Positions 44,700-57,386 of a stretch of 64,000 nt of DNA are shown here, piece after piece (position 1 is the stretch's first letter; each line of letters starts with the position of its first letter). The notes under the pieces are model-generated. The model saw only the letters and a program-made list of their open reading frames with translations, was not told the origin of the DNA and searched no databases. The translations under genes were made by a program, and so were the position numbers. Source of the DNA: Thamnidium elegans (Eukaryota; Mucoromycota; Mucoromycetes; Mucorales; Mucoraceae); assembly GCA_025201345.1 (NCBI GenBank), contig JAIXMG010000011.1:372001-436000 (forward strand). Direction: 5' to 3'.

Positions 44700-45315
44700 A
44701 TGAATAATAAAGGCGATAATAAACCCAGTTTGCCTTCGATTAAGGATTTGTTAGAGGGAGGACCTGGTTTGCTAGGTAGGAACAAATTTTGGTTTTATAC
44801 TTGAAAAAAATTAAATTAAAAAGATATCAATAGACTATTCTCCAAAATCAAGAGTTCATAGTCATCGAAGACATGCTTCCGAACATATTTTATCTAGTAC
44901 AGTCATATATAATAAAAGCGTATCTTGTCTTCCTCTACAGATGCAATCCTTATCACTTGATAAACCAGTCAGAACAAGGACACATTCTAGATCATTTTCC
45001 GATTTAACGCAGCCATACCCACGACAGCTCTCACCATCACCTCCACCCGTCTCCCCTCCTCCGATACAAGACGACGATGAAGAAGAAGAACCTTCCTCTG
45101 GCGGAAAATACGTTTGCCCTTACTGTGATAAAGGATTTACTAGACCTTCATCACTGCGTACACATACTTATTCTCATACTGGTGAAAAGCCTTTCCAATG
45201 CACTGAACCTGCTTGCGGGCGTAAATTTAGTGTTCAAAGCAATCTTCGACGTCACCTCCGTATTCATCGCTTAAATAAACCATCTACTCAATTTAAAAGT
45301 AAAAATATTAAATAA
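44700..45315 (+). CDS. Two-finger C2H2 transcription factor, 185 aa
   Basis: Two exons (44700-44775, 44834-45315). The N-terminus has LPSIKDLLEGGPGLLD, a short motif seen at the start of many mucoralean C2H2 factors, then a basic Ser/Arg region, RTRTHSRSFSDLTQPYPR (a likely phosphosite cluster), a proline tract and an acidic run. Two adjacent C2H2 fingers: CPYCDKGFTRPSSLRTHTYSH, TGEKP linker, then CTEPACGRKFSVQSNLRRHL ending in RIH. Finger pairs of this kind bind short G/C-rich sites. Target unknown. Confidence 0.88.
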
Positions 45316-45619
45316 AAACAGTGTATTACCCTTTCTTTTGCAGTGATGTTTTGGTAACATGACTGTTGCATTTCATGTTACTGTGGAAGCACAGCCCCCC
45401 ATATTTTTATAAAAATAACGCAACGTACTTTCAGGTTTTTATAGCAATGACATACAAATATATATATATATATATATATGTATACAGATATATGTACATA
45501 CCTCAATAGTTTCAGGATTAGAAGGTAATGATAAACTAACCAGTTTCGTTTGTACGGTAATGGTATAGAAATTTATCAATGTGCGGCTTAGTTTATATTA
45601 TAATGTTATAATTGTCTAT

Positions 45620-45760
45620 GTCATGACAATTTACTACTTTATTTCTATGCCGACATGACAACACCCTAATAATGTGCTGCTATGGTAACGACGCTATTAT
45701 AAAAGCAATATTACCACCATGACAACATTATCGCTATGGTAACAGTATCGCTATGTTGCA
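45620..45760. promoter_or_regulatory. Cluster of X-box-like half-sites
   Basis: Recurring CATGACAA(C) (45622, 45653, 45718) and CTATGGTAAC (45680, 45734) elements, with CTATGTTGC at 45751. These match halves of the RFX X-box (RGYAAC and its complement). It lies between the 3' ends of two convergent genes, an odd place for a promoter; an unseen transcript or an architectural site is possible. Confidence 0.35.
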
Positions 45761-45910
45761 TAAATCATCATGACGCAAAAACATCGACCAAAGTAAATAA
45801 ACGTGGCAAAGGAAGCAGTTGACTGTGTGACAAATGTCAGATTTATGATTGATTCAATTTTAATATTTTATTAAAAGAGGGGAAAAAAAAGTGATTTTAA
45901 ATCAAATGAT

Positions 45911-46632
45911 TTAAGCCTTCTACATGAGTAAAAAAAAAAAAAAGAGAAGTCAGTATGATGAATTATTAAAATTGTCGTCGTATTGTTGTTTTACCTTTTG
46001 GAATCTGAATCTGGGAGGAGGAAGACGGTTCTTACGGTTGACGGCAGAACGGACACGAACAACACGAGCGTGAATAGCACAAGAGATACAGTAGTGGAGC
46101 TTGACGTACAACTTGGGAATAGCATATTCTGTGATTGAAAATATGTCAATAAGTACATTCATGTCATCATCACTTATATCGTTTCTTACCCTCGTAGATG
46201 GAAGCCTCTTGGAGATCACGGACGGCAGCAGCTTCAACCATGTTACGGATGGTGAATCTCTTGATGGCCTTATCCTATAAATTTGAACCCATAATAATAT
46301 TAGCTACTGCCAAAGAAAAAGAAAATCTCAATTGACTTTCAAAAAAATATTACCTTGGGGACACAACGGAAACAGTTGATACAACGGACGACCTTGTTGT
46401 GGCCACGACCGTGCTTGTTACGACCATTGTTTCTTCTCTTACAAGTCTATAGGAATGAAAGGGTAAGTCATTAGAGAAACAGAATTCAAAAAAACAAGGT
46501 CCATCCCAATTCCATATTTCATGTATATATATATAATTTTTCGTCCAAAAAAGGTTGGTGATTGTATTTCGTTTTGTATGCTCTGTTGGGGTTGCTGAAT
46601 ATGTGGGATGGATGGATTGTTATATTTACCAT
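45911..46632 (-). CDS. RPS26: 40S ribosomal protein S26 (eS26), 107 aa
   Basis: Five exons: 46632-46630 (only the ATG), 46446-46354, 46274-46190, 46128-45995 and 45919-45911. The product reads [79 protein letters not shown] and [19 protein letters not shown]; the four Cys of the zinc site (CINC, CISC) are all present. It contacts mRNA upstream of the start codon at the ribosomal exit. The 183-nt first intron directly after the ATG is typical of fungal ribosomal protein genes. The last exon is chosen because a good GT-AG pair yields the short end FQKKA; without splicing a 15-residue unrelated tail would follow. Confidence 0.93.
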
Positions 46633-46903
46633 GATGGATAGATGTCCCGCTTAATTGAAGGGTTTTGAAAGGAGGTTTTAACTCTTTGCTGGTACCTCAG
46701 ACCCTTTTGGCTATTTTTTTTTTTTGAGCTTCCCCCATTCTATGTTCGGAGAAGAAGTCCGGGTATTGTCCGGTTATATAACGTGACGCTGTTTTCATCC
46801 GGGATTTGAACATTCTCCTGGTTTTTGTCTTTCAATGCAAACTTGACAAAAAAAAAGATAGATACAATATTAAAGTTTATTAAAGTTATAAAATAAAATA
46901 AAA
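46633..46903. other. RPS26 promoter region
   Basis: Upstream of the ATG-only first exon; it also holds the 3' flank of RAX1. No other gene. Confidence 0.5.
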
Positions 46904-48282
46904 TTATAATCGATGGGATGGGATAAAAACAAAGATTAAAGCCGAAATAACAGATAGTAATACAATGGCAGCTAACCAGAGCCATCCACGTTTACGATGC
47001 ATTTTCTTTACAGTGACATCTTGAATATCTGAATAAACCAAGAATTGAATTTCACTGTGTATACATATTCTTTTGTTAACAATGAAAATATAATATTTGC
47101 AGAGAAAAAAAAGTTTACTTACCATAAGCTAAATATACCAAACCACCAAGCAAATTCATTTATACTTGTTAATAACATGGACCAACCGAAAAAGAAAGGT
47201 ATCAAAGGTAACCAAGAATGTCCAGCATCTAAGAATATCAGTGAAAACTCTACTGAGAAGGCTAAAGTCAATACGATTATGCCTAAACCCATCAGTAATC
47301 TCGAAGAGCCAACGGATATATTTTTATAGAGTACGTTATCGACAAATAATGGATAATAAAATACATTTAAAATCTCGAATACATGAGATCTTGCTGAATC
47401 AAATACGATAGGTTCTGGTCTTTCATTTACTTCAATTAAGTCTTCTAATGCTCTTCGATGATCGTCAGGTAGATGAATTGTCTGTGCAGCATCCATTAAA
47501 GGAGAACAATAAGTTCTATAAATTCTGGTGGCATTTTGAACTAAATCATGTCTATTTAACGATTTGTCTGTACTACGTGAAGCATATCCATCAGTAGGTG
47601 ATTTTGGTGTTAATGGCTGTGGTGGTAAAGGAGTTAATAAGTCGTCAGTGTCGGGAGTTTCAAGGTATGATGAAGAAGCTGTAGGGCTCATTGGTAATTT
47701 ATTGTGTTCTTTCTCAGCAGCAGATTCTAAGAACCTTGATAGTCTTTGTCGATTTTGTCTATCTATACTTTGAAGATAAGCTCGCCATAATTTATCATGC
47801 GTTTCGAGCTCCATTAAAAAGTTTAAATTTTGATGTACATTTCTGCGCCTTAAAAATGCAGCAAAATTCGATTGTGTTAAAGGGCTGTAAGTGTGCAGTC
47901 TCATCATTTGATCGAGAGTAGGTAAACCATTCACTCTTAAATTATAATCTTTGATTTCTTGCCACGCTTCCATAGGTGCTACTGCAAAAGGATCTTGGAA
48001 TCCATATGTCTTATGTCTTAAACTGCGATGGGCAGGTGATTTACTAGGTTGTTGAATCATGGACACACCCGATAAATAAGGGTTACTGGTATTTGCAAAA
48101 GTTGATTCACTTGATGAATTTAAATCAGATAAAGGAATAGCTACACCATGATGTATATTTAGTTTTTCTTCATCTTGTACTTTTCTACTTAAATCGCTTT
48201 CTAATGCTGATTGTAAACCATAAGCGTGAAGTCTACTGTTGGCTTGTCGAATACTCCACTGTCTGGTGAAAGAATCGTTCAT
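46904..48282 (-). CDS. RAX1: RGS-domain membrane protein, Rax1-like, 436 aa
   Basis: Two exons (48282-47123, 47054-46904), intron phase 2. A long N-terminal region contains an RGS-type fold split by an insertion: LPTLDQMMRLHTYSPLTQSN, FAAFLRRRNVHQNLNFLMEL, LVQNATRIYRTYCSPLMDAA, LPDDHRRALEDLIEVNE, ARSHVFEILNVFYYPLFVDN. Three membrane segments follow (LLMGLGIIVLTLAFSVEFSL, LPLIPFFFGWSMLL, and at the end GWLWLAAIVLLSVISALIFV). The order and total length agree with yeast Rax1, a bud-scar landmark protein for polarity. In a coenocytic or hyphal fungus a role in polarity or septum marking is inference. The acceptor TACACAG is preferred because the TTCAG alternative creates a stop. Confidence 0.85.
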
Positions 48283-48683
48283 ATTGATGAGTATCGAATT
48301 TATATATGAAAAAGAAAATTTTTAGTCCATTTATAATTCTTTTCTAGGCACACAAGTAATTTATGTGTTACCCTGTTGTCTGGGCTCCTTATTATATCTC
48401 CTCCCATTCCTGAAAAAGTAACCAAGAAGGAGGCAAACCACACATAGGCGGTTATTTAATTTCGACGGAAACACAGCGCTGAAATGACGTGTCAATAATA
48501 GTAGCAAAAAGGGACTATGTTTATCGCCCAGCATGAATTTTTTTTTGAGAGGAATAAAGTGGCTGCAATGCCTTTTTTTTTTCCTTTTTTCTTTTCCCCA
48601 ATTTATTAATTTTTTGAAGAAAAAAAAACAGTTAGTTTCCTTCTATATCATGTGTATTCTAAAGCTAACATGTATTTCTTAGA
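48283..48683. other. Divergent promoter region of RAX1 and the RRM gene
   Basis: 401 bp between two start codons; T-rich, no ORF. Confidence 0.55.
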
Positions 48684-49982
48684 ATGTCTAATAATACTGA
48701 ACAACCTACACCAAAAGAAGAAGAGACACACAAGGTACTACATAACTATATATCTATTTCTTTTCTATATTAAACCAATTAAATTAAAAAAAAGGTCTTT
48801 GTTGGAAACTTGAGCTTTACGTCGACTGAAGAGACCCTTAAAGATTTCTTTAAGGATTCTGGTGAAGTGTAAGTAAATATTTTAATATCATTGTATTTTT
48901 GATCATGTCGTACAAATCTTAATTGCGTACATTCTAGTTTGGAAACTATTATAATTAAAAAGGGTCCAAGACCCAAAGGTTATGGCTTTGTTGCGTTCCG
49001 TACTTTAGAAGAAGCTGAAAAGGCAGTACAAAATTGTGATAAAAAAGAATTGGATGGACGTGAAGTTAGCGTACAGGTTGCCAATCAAAGAGAGCCACGA
49101 ACTTCTGCAGAAAAGAAGAAAAAGAAGAGAAAGAGCAAGAAGCCACGTAAATCTGTCGTAAGTGATATTTTGAGCTCTCGATTAAGGGTAAACTAATCTT
49201 TTTTTGTACTAGTCTGAACAAGATAACGAATCTAGCAATGAAGAAAGCGCTAAAGAAAGTCAAGTAGAAGAAGTAAAGCCAAAGCCAAAGACTTCCGTGT
49301 TTGTTGCAAATCTTCCACTTGATATTACTATGATGGATTTGACAGAATTATTTAAAGATTATCAAGTTGAATCTGCATTAGTCGCTATCCAAAGAAGGTA
49401 AAAATACCCTTGCAACCTTAAATTTTCCTTTTCTAATCTGACACATTTTTTTTTTTTAAAAAAAAAAGTGGCCGCTCCAAGGGTTATGGTTTTGTTGAAT
49501 TAACTACAGTCGAAGAGATGAACAAAGTCTTAAATGAGTTTATCGATATCGAAGTCCAGGGTCGCCCGATTCATATATCTGCTGCTACTTCTGAAAAAAC
49601 CATCAGCAAGAAACCTAAATCTGTTAAAAAGACTGAAGAAGAGCCCGTCGCAGCTCCTACACCAAAGAAAAAATCTTCAAGAAATAGAAAATCTAAGAAG
49701 AACAAGGAAGGTATCTCCGCTGCAAAAGACGCTCAAGAAGCAGTTAGAGTTGCAAAAGAAGATGACGGCATTTCTGCCGCTAAGGATGCTCAAGAAGCCG
49801 TTAGAGTTGCTAAAGAAGATGACGGAATTAATGCTGCTAAAGATGCTAAAGAGGCCGTAAGAGTTGCAAAAGAAGATGATGGTATCTCCGCTGCTAAAGA
49901 CGCAAAAGAAGCTGTCAGAGTGGCAAAAGAAGACGACGGAGCTAAATCGGCTAAAGCTGCAACGGAATCTCAAACAAAATAA
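48684..49982 (+). CDS. Two-RRM RNA-binding protein with 19-residue repeat tail, 347 aa
   Basis: Five exons (48684-48734, 48795-48868, 48938-49157, 49213-49397, 49469-49982). RRM1 (about residues 18-90): VFVGNLSFTSTEETL (RNP2) and GPRPKGYGFVAFRTLEEA (RNP1). A very basic linker (EKKKKKRKSKKPRKS) looks like a nuclear/nucleolar signal. RRM2 (about 138-225): TSVFVANLPLDITMMDL and GRSKGYGFVELTTVEEM. After a second Lys-rich stretch come four tandem copies of GISAAKDAQEAVRVAKEDD and a short degenerate end. The layout resembles nucleolin-like or Sgn1/Rnp24-type proteins; a role in ribosome or mRNA biogenesis is inferred. The repeat is probably a charged helix. Confidence 0.88.
49710..49937 (+). repeat. 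Four 57-bp tandem repeats coding a 19-residue helix
   Basis: Units start at 49710, 49767, 49824 and 49881. Units 1 and 2 encode identical peptides but 9 of 19 codons differ, all synonymously; units 3 and 4 differ by one or two residues. Protein identity with DNA divergence points to selection on the peptide. Confidence 0.85.
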
Positions 49983-50110
49983 ACTTTTTTCCATAGCAAC
50001 ATATCACACCTAGTAACGCCCTTGCAACACGTAAAATAGATTTTAAAAATATATGAATAAAATGGTTTTTTCACTTTGTTAATTAAACTATCAAAATGAA
50101 TAAAGAACGT

Positions 50111-50136
50111 GATCTGGTCATGCAAATCACCAGGTC
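50111..50136. other. Hairpin between convergent gene ends
   Basis: GATCTGGT-(10 nt)-ACCAGGTC can form eight pairs including one G-U. It is followed by a run of A. It may aid 3'-end formation or be chance. Confidence 0.3.
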
Positions 50137-50278
50137 GGAAAAAAAAAAAGACATGTCAAAATTTAATCGTACGATTTTTATTTTACTTTAAAAAAAAGAA
50201 ATATATATATATTACAGGCAATAAGGACACAATTTAATGCCCTTATTTTGGGTTTTTGTTGTTACAAAAAAAGAAAAA

Positions 50279-50935
50279 TTAATTCTTTTCAAAAAAACCT
50301 TTACGTTTTCTTAAACGTTTTGTCTTCTTTTTTGTCGATATGGAGCTAGTTGTTTTGGTTTTACATTTTTCATCATAGAGAAAATCCAATTTTTCTTGCA
50401 TGGCAGTTAAATAGTCAGCAATTTCATCGTGGTTGTTATTATGGTTCATAAAGTAAGACGGGTCTACTTCTACTGTCAAAGTAGTTGTAGTGGAAGATTG
50501 TTTTTGTGTTATTGCTGGAGGTTCAAACGGTCTAAGAGTAGACATATATTGTGCAAGTTGCTCTTCAGCTAATATAATAAATTAATCTTAGATCATTTTT
50601 AATTTATATTCTAACTTACAACAACTTGTGTCTTCTTCTTTTATTTGGCCTACTATGTCCCCTACTAAAAAGGGTTGAGGTATAGAAAGTCCAAGTAATG
50701 GACGATGTAATGAGTAAAAGGCATTCTGAGCTAACTCGGTAACAGGAATATTGACTACAGGCATAAAGGATGGTATAACAGGCGCACGAGCCTTTTTTTG
50801 TGTCTTTTCTTTGTTGTTATCATTCTTGTTATTACAAGAAGAAAAGTAATATCTCTTTTGTAATTGTTCTTTACAAGGTGTAGAACTAACTAATTTACCA
50901 AAAGCTGCTCTAGACCAAATTGTCTTCAGGCTCAT
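50279..50935 (-). CDS. Probable mitochondrial protein, unknown function, 201 aa
   Basis: Two exons (50935-50620, 50568-50279), intron phase 1. The N-terminus MSLKTIWSRAAFGKLVSS, with RYYFSS at about 28-34, looks like a cleavable mitochondrial presequence (Arg/Ser/Lys-rich, no acids, RYY/FS-type cleavage). The centre has a conserved-looking block APVIPSFMPVVNIPVTEL and AFYSLHRPLLGLSIPQP. The C-terminal half is polar (DPSYFMNHNNNHDEIADYL) and ends in a basic tail (KKKTKRLRKRKGFFEKN). The proline-rich block recalls small fungal mitochondrial proteins tied to respiration or the mitoribosome, but I cannot name the family. Confidence 0.7.
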
Positions 50936-51056
50936 TTTTTTTTAAAAAAAAAAAATAGAAAATAAGTGAAAGAAAGAGAGATTTGAATTCGATAAGTAAA
51001 TGATAATTATTTTATTAAAAAAAAAAATGGTGATTAAATTTTTTAAATATGTAAAT

Positions 51057-54000
51057 TTAGAAACCACCAAATTGATTGGGAGAGAAAGATGCGCCAGTCA
51101 TCATTGGGGATTGTTGAGACATCATACCACTACCAGGTGCTGTTAACATAAGAGGATTACCCATACCACCCATAGATGCTGCTGGTACTAAATAAAATAA
51201 ATAAATTGTTAAATAACTTCACAAAGATTAAAAAGATATAATTATAACTAACCATTTTCATTGGTGGTTTCTTGCTTAGTGACCTTTTCTTTAAGCTCAT
51301 TCATTTCTTTATCAAGTGTAGAGATCTTGGTGAATTGTTCTTTCATTGTATTAATCATATAAGGCATAGCAAAGTCATTCAAACCATGTCTCCATGATAA
51401 TTCCATAACCACATCAGGTCTCATTAAATCATAACATGTAAAGAGCATAGCAGCAAAGCATTCACGCTTACCAACTTCAATAAAGTATTGTAAGAGTTCT
51501 TCTGCAACTTCACGATCCTTTGATTCTGCCGCAGTTTCCATAGCGTCCTTAAATAATCTATCTTCCTTTGAAAGCGCAATAGATTGTCTCCATCTTCTGT
51601 TTCTCTTGTAAAGGTGTGCTGCAATACGACGGAATTCAAGTAAATCATGCTTTTCTAAACGTTTAGCAAGATCAACTGGGTCGATATTATCATGATGATC
51701 AATTGAATCACGCAGTGCTTCAAAATCTTCTTCTTCGATATAAAGTTCGTTCAATGCTGTATTCACATCCTTATTGTTGGTATCTTGAACAGAAATCAAA
51801 TATTGTTTAATTAAGGGGATGTTATCTGACTTCTCAAAGATTTGGACAACACGAGAGTGCTTAATACGAGGAACAAGAACTGAGAGTAAATCGTTCAATA
51901 ATAAAGGTTGTTCGGCAAGATAAAACTTGAGTGCCTTGTAATACAATTCAATGTTGGATACTTTAACAATAATTTCCTTGAATGCACTATGTTCCCATGA
52001 ATCAACAGAGTGATCCATCATGGCTGTGACGGCATTATCATATTCATCATAGTTAACATAGAGGAAGACAAGTTCACGCCATAAATGAACTTCTGCACAT
52101 GCACGAATGACCTTGGGCATGTTAATACGAGATACATAAAGCTTGAGATGTTCCATCATTTGATCGGGAGCATACTTGCTATAAAGAATGGCAAGTTCGG
52201 TGAACATACCCATGTGAGCTCTTTCCAAACCCAAACCGGCTTCCAATAACTTGATGATTTCTTCAAAGTAACCATTCTTTTCATAAGTTTTGACAAGTTC
52301 ATCCAACTCTTCCGCATGGACAACAATATGAAGACCACAGATTTGAGCTAAACGGAATTCACGTTGTTGAATACATTCAGCATTGACTTCCTTCCAGACT
52401 TTGGTAGAGTTTGCTTTACGAGCACAATCAACAGCTCCTTGGTAATCCTTCAAGTGAACCAAAGTTTGAGCCAAACTAGCATGGTTGGAGATACTAGAAT
52501 ACAAAATCTTGGCAGCTTCATACATACCGCCACGGAAACAACGGTCACCAACTTCTTGAATGGTAGCAATGTTGGGGCTGGCCAAAAAGTCTTCCATATC
52601 AGCTAAACGATCAGTCTTGGCAAAGGCATACAATAATTCGGTCTCGATATAAGGTTCACGAGATTGCTTACGAGCCATTTGTAAGTAACGTACAAGATCT
52701 TCGAACTTGTTATCCATAGTAGCGTTACTAGTAACTTCCATATAGTTGGACATATCACCAGCACGAATGTAAGAATCAATAGCATCCTTGACACGCATTT
52801 GAGTCAATTGGGCCTTAGCAAGCTTACTCCAGACCTCAGGCTTATCAGAGCGTTCAGCAAATTCATAAGCACGATCAAGATCGCCAATCTTTTCAATCAA
52901 GACGTCAATAGCGTTAGCATCAACATTGTGTTTCTTATAAATAGTAAAGGCTTCTTCGAATAAGTTTTCACCGATACAGACTTCAGCGACATCAGATGCG
53001 TCAAAGTTATCGAGACGGTTAATATAATCCATAACACGAGAGGGATCAGCCTTAACAGCAGTAAAGATCAACAAGTTTTGAAGAGTCTTGTTATCATTGA
53101 AGGCACTGTTTTCCAAGACAATCTTTTCCAAGAGTTCGATCAACTCATTAGGCAAGTCAGCTTCCATGAAAGCTTTGACAGTGTTAGAAACATCATCGGG
53201 ATCAGTACACTCGGGAAGAGCAGTAGCAACGATTTGATCAATCAATTCACGACGATGTTCATTGGTCTCAACAAGAACAGTATTCCAAAGGACTTTGTCA
53301 CGACGATGAACAAGGTAACGAGCTTGATGCTTGAACATACTGTTTTCAGTAGTGATATGAATTAATTCATAATCACATTGACCCTTCTCGTAACAAATAT
53401 AAGCTAAATAAGGATCTCTCTTTTCACAGTATTTACCAATAACACGGGGGTTATAATATTCGTTTTCCTTGAGGAAAGGTTCGGGGTTATTGTTGGTATC
53501 AATATAGATCTTAGCTAATGCATTATAAACTTCAGGATCAGTGCTACCAGCAGTGACACGCATATTCAACCAAGGTAAGAGTAACTTCAATCTATTTCTT
53601 TGTTCAACCTCTTCACAGAGCTTATCGACAGGTAAGTCACCTTGAACAGATAAAAGCAAGTTCTTGATGGTATCTTCATCACAACCAACATCTAAAAGAC
53701 CACCAATAACTTCAGGGGTACGAGTAGAGTTAACCTTTTGAACATAGGTTTCGATAAAGTTTTGCAAGTTGTTATGGTAAAGGTAAAGAACAAGGTCATG
53801 AACAAAGTTGAAACGATCACAAACAATGATAAGAGGAAGTTGATCACTCAACTTGGCTTCCTTCAAGAAGTTCTTAACCTTCTCGGGATCATAATAAGTA
53901 CTTTCACGACAAATACGTTCAGCTTCACGGACATTACCAGTACGACAAGCAGCTTGAATATACTTGAAATGAACCAAAGCATCTTGACTGACGTTAACAA

Positions 54001-56515
54001 TAGAACCAAGGTAATAGTAAAGACCTTCATTACTCTTGAATGATTCAAAGAGTTCAATCAAGTTATGAGGTTGAAGTTGTTCAGAGTATTTGATGGCGAT
54101 TTGGACAACAATTTGCAAGTTTTGGCGGAGGTTGTTGTTAAGCATTTCCTTTAAACATTCCAATGTTTGTTCGACAGAGAGGTTACCAAAGTAGTTAACA
54201 AGGTAATCAGCAGCCATCAAGTGAGTAAAAGGAATAATACGCTTAATATCATGGATATCGGTATAATGCTCAAGAGCACGTTGATATAAACCAGCCTTTT
54301 CACACAAGTTACCAATAACAACACGGTCGTAATGAGTAAGCATACCAGTACCTAAAATAGCGTCAGCAACTTGAGGAGCATGAACCAAATTCATTTCAAG
54401 TACACGAGTTTGAAGAGCTGCATCTTCTTCTCTGTCGCCCTTTAAGTAATCCAAAAGGAAAGAAGTGGCTTGAGGGATCATGTTTTGAGATTGGAAGACA
54501 TCAACAACCTTCTCAGGTTCGATTAAAGGTCCACTTTCATCATTAGCGAGAGCAGTAGCAAACTCGGCAGCCTTTTCAGGTTCAGTACGAGCAATGTTAT
54601 AAAGTAAAGAGGCATAATCAGGAGAGTATCCTACAGCCTTTGCATAAGACAAGATCTTATCGTATTGACGGTTATCAGCCATACATAAAACAACCTTGTT
54701 GGGAACCTCGGCACGTAAATAAACTGATAAAGCTAAAAGGGAATCGAATTGCTTAACGAAATCACCAAGCTCTTCACTACATTGTAACTTATCTTCCTTT
54801 AACCACTTTTCTAAAAGGGGTTTACGGTTTTGTTGGAGAATAGGCTTAGCAAGTTCAATTGATTCAAATTTGTTAAGAACACCCTTTTCAAGAAGAGTAC
54901 CAAAGTATTGTAAAATAGGTGGAAGTTGGTTAGGAGGAGGAGGGATTTGTCTGAACTTTTCAATAGTTGCAGCAGTACGAAGAATACCCTATTGTAATAT
55001 AATGTTAGCTCTCTCTCTCTCTCTCTTTTAGATAATCGTAATAAATATATATATATATATAATAACATACTCTAGGGGAATTGGCAGCGATCTTAGCAGC
55101 TTCGGTAAAGGCTCCAGTAGTGAACAATTGGTTGAAACGTGCAACATATAAATCATCAGCACCAGCAAGGCCACCACGAGAAGCTAACTTGAAAGCTAAT
55201 TCTGTGTTTTGCAAATTGTTGATGATATAAGGAATGATATTTTGTTCGTCAAGAGAAACGGAGAGTACCTATAAAAAATATATAAATATCTTACATCACA
55301 AAATAATTTATCTGTTACTTACTTGGCCCTTCTTATTTACACCAATAATACCAGAAGTGGGGTCATATTCAGCAGTAACAAAGATAGTTTCACTGCTAAT
55401 TCTGTTCATGTAAATACAAGAACCAGTTTCAAGATCATAAAGATGGATAAAACCCATTTTGGTAACTAAAAAGACAACGCCATATTTATGACTGACTTGC
55501 ATAGCTACAGGGAAATCGGAAGCAGCCTCAGGAGGGAAAAATACTTCAACAGCCTTCTTTTGATAAGGAGGGTTACCTTCTTGGTGATCTACTTCGATAA
55601 TTTGAAGCTATTAAAGAGTGGGTTAATTTTACGGTGTAACAATGCTGAGTTAAATTATATAAATACCTTTGCACTGGTGCTTGTGGAACGCACAGCAAAA
55701 GTGAAAAGTTTAGTAGGAGCAGCTGCATTCTCCAAGGTAATTTCAGCAAACGCGGCAGCATGACCTTCAATATATTGACTAACACGACGCTCTTGAGAGT
55801 AAAGTTGCATGGAACCAGCGACACGGTTATCCTTGGCTGAAATACCAACAAGTACATACCATTTACCATCAGAGGAAGCACGAAGGTTAATAATCTGACA
55901 ACCTGATAAATTAGCATGTCTTTCAAAGATCTTAGCAGGTGGAGAGTCTCCTTCAATAGACCAACGGTAAACAAATTGTTCGGTTACAATACCAATTGTT
56001 TTATCATCCAACCATTTCCAGAAAACAACATCTTCGGTCATCATATGTGCCTTAAGCTTCGTCCTTTTTTCGAGGTCGAAAACTTGAAGTTGTCTTTGAG
56101 CTAATAACAATAATACCAAAAATTCATAAATAACTGTAATGTTTATATTAACGACTTTATATATATATATATATACCTTTAAGGGCTATCACTTTCTTCT
56201 TAAGGTGCATAATAGCAGAGTCAGCGGTAATAGGACGACGAGTAATTTCATTGGTATTGGATAAGTCGATAATAACGACTTGGTTTTGATTATTTACTTG
56301 TTCACGAACACAGATAAATTTATCCGATTCCATAGTTAAAGTATTAAAACCAATGCTAGCAGCATTGACACCAAGGCCTTGCAACTAAGATGGGTTATTA
56401 GAAAAAAGGGTATTCCCAGATGGAGAACCAACCATATCGGTTTCTTTCTCCTTCATCTTTCCTGGTTACTTACTTGAGCATGCTCTTGGAATTTAATTGG
56501 GAGTTGTTCTGCCAT
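51057..56515 (-). CDS. CHC1: Clathrin heavy chain, 1677 aa
   Basis: Seven exons (56515-56474, 56384-56177, 56100-55667, 55607-55323, 55268-55071, 54988-51253, 51187-51057), all phases consistent. N-terminal beta-propeller: [70 protein letters not shown]. The linker and the long series of clathrin heavy-chain repeats occupy the 3.7-kb exon (for example [60 protein letters not shown]). The trimerisation region ends in a short Met/Gly/Pro tail ([25 protein letters not shown]). Clathrin forms triskelions coating vesicles at the plasma membrane, TGN and endosomes. Length equals that of other clathrins. Strong codon bias fits high expression. Confidence 0.98.
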
Positions 56516-57348
56516 CTTTTTGTACTATTGAAACCAGGGAAAAAAATAAGATGGTTAAGTTTACCTTTGGTATTAAAAAATATATCGAGTTTTTGTTTAT
56601 TTTCCTTACATAGATGCCTTTTTTTTAAAAAAAAAAATGTATTTTTCCTCAAATATTACTACAAATATTTAATGTAGATAAAAAATTGTATGAAAAGGAC
56701 ACGAAGAAAAAAAGGCGGATCTTTTCTCTCTCTTTCCCTCTCTCTCTTTCAAAGCAAAAATAACACGTCATCGAATGGTGCCAAATTTACGCGGAGTGTA
56801 AAGTGTAGTAATGCCAGTAAGTCTGTATAAGCCCAATTCTTTAAAAGTGGCTCATGTTGAAGCAAATGTATCAAATTGAAAAAAAAAAGAATATATCCTT
56901 ACAAAGTAAGAAAATCACCGCAACAACAAAAAAGTGTCTAGTATATTACTGAAAAAAAAAAGTATTTCTCCCTCAAATTCTCCTTCAATTTAGAAAGTAG
57001 TTTTCTTGATTTGTAGTAAAACTTGGTGGGATAGTTGTGTTACTCAACTTTTCTTTTCAGCCTAAATTTACGTATTTCTAGTTTGACACCTGAACTTATA
57101 CTATCAATAGGTTGCATTTTCGATACTATATTTATAGTATAACAGGGAAGCATTATTTTGTTTGTGCGGCTTCTATTGCCGTAAAGAGAACATAGAATAT
57201 ATCTACACTGTTTTTTTACCTTTTGTGTAATACCTTTTTTTGCACTACATCAAATTATACCTAAAAAAAAAATAATGCTAAAACTCACTATTTCTAAGTT
57301 AGAGTTTTATGTTAATATACTTATTTTTATTCTTTCTGTCTCTCTTAC

Positions 57349-57386
<38 letters not shown>

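Noticed and set aside
53078..54043. Plus-strand ORFs of 95-101 codons
   Set aside because: Shadows of clathrin heavy-chain repeats.
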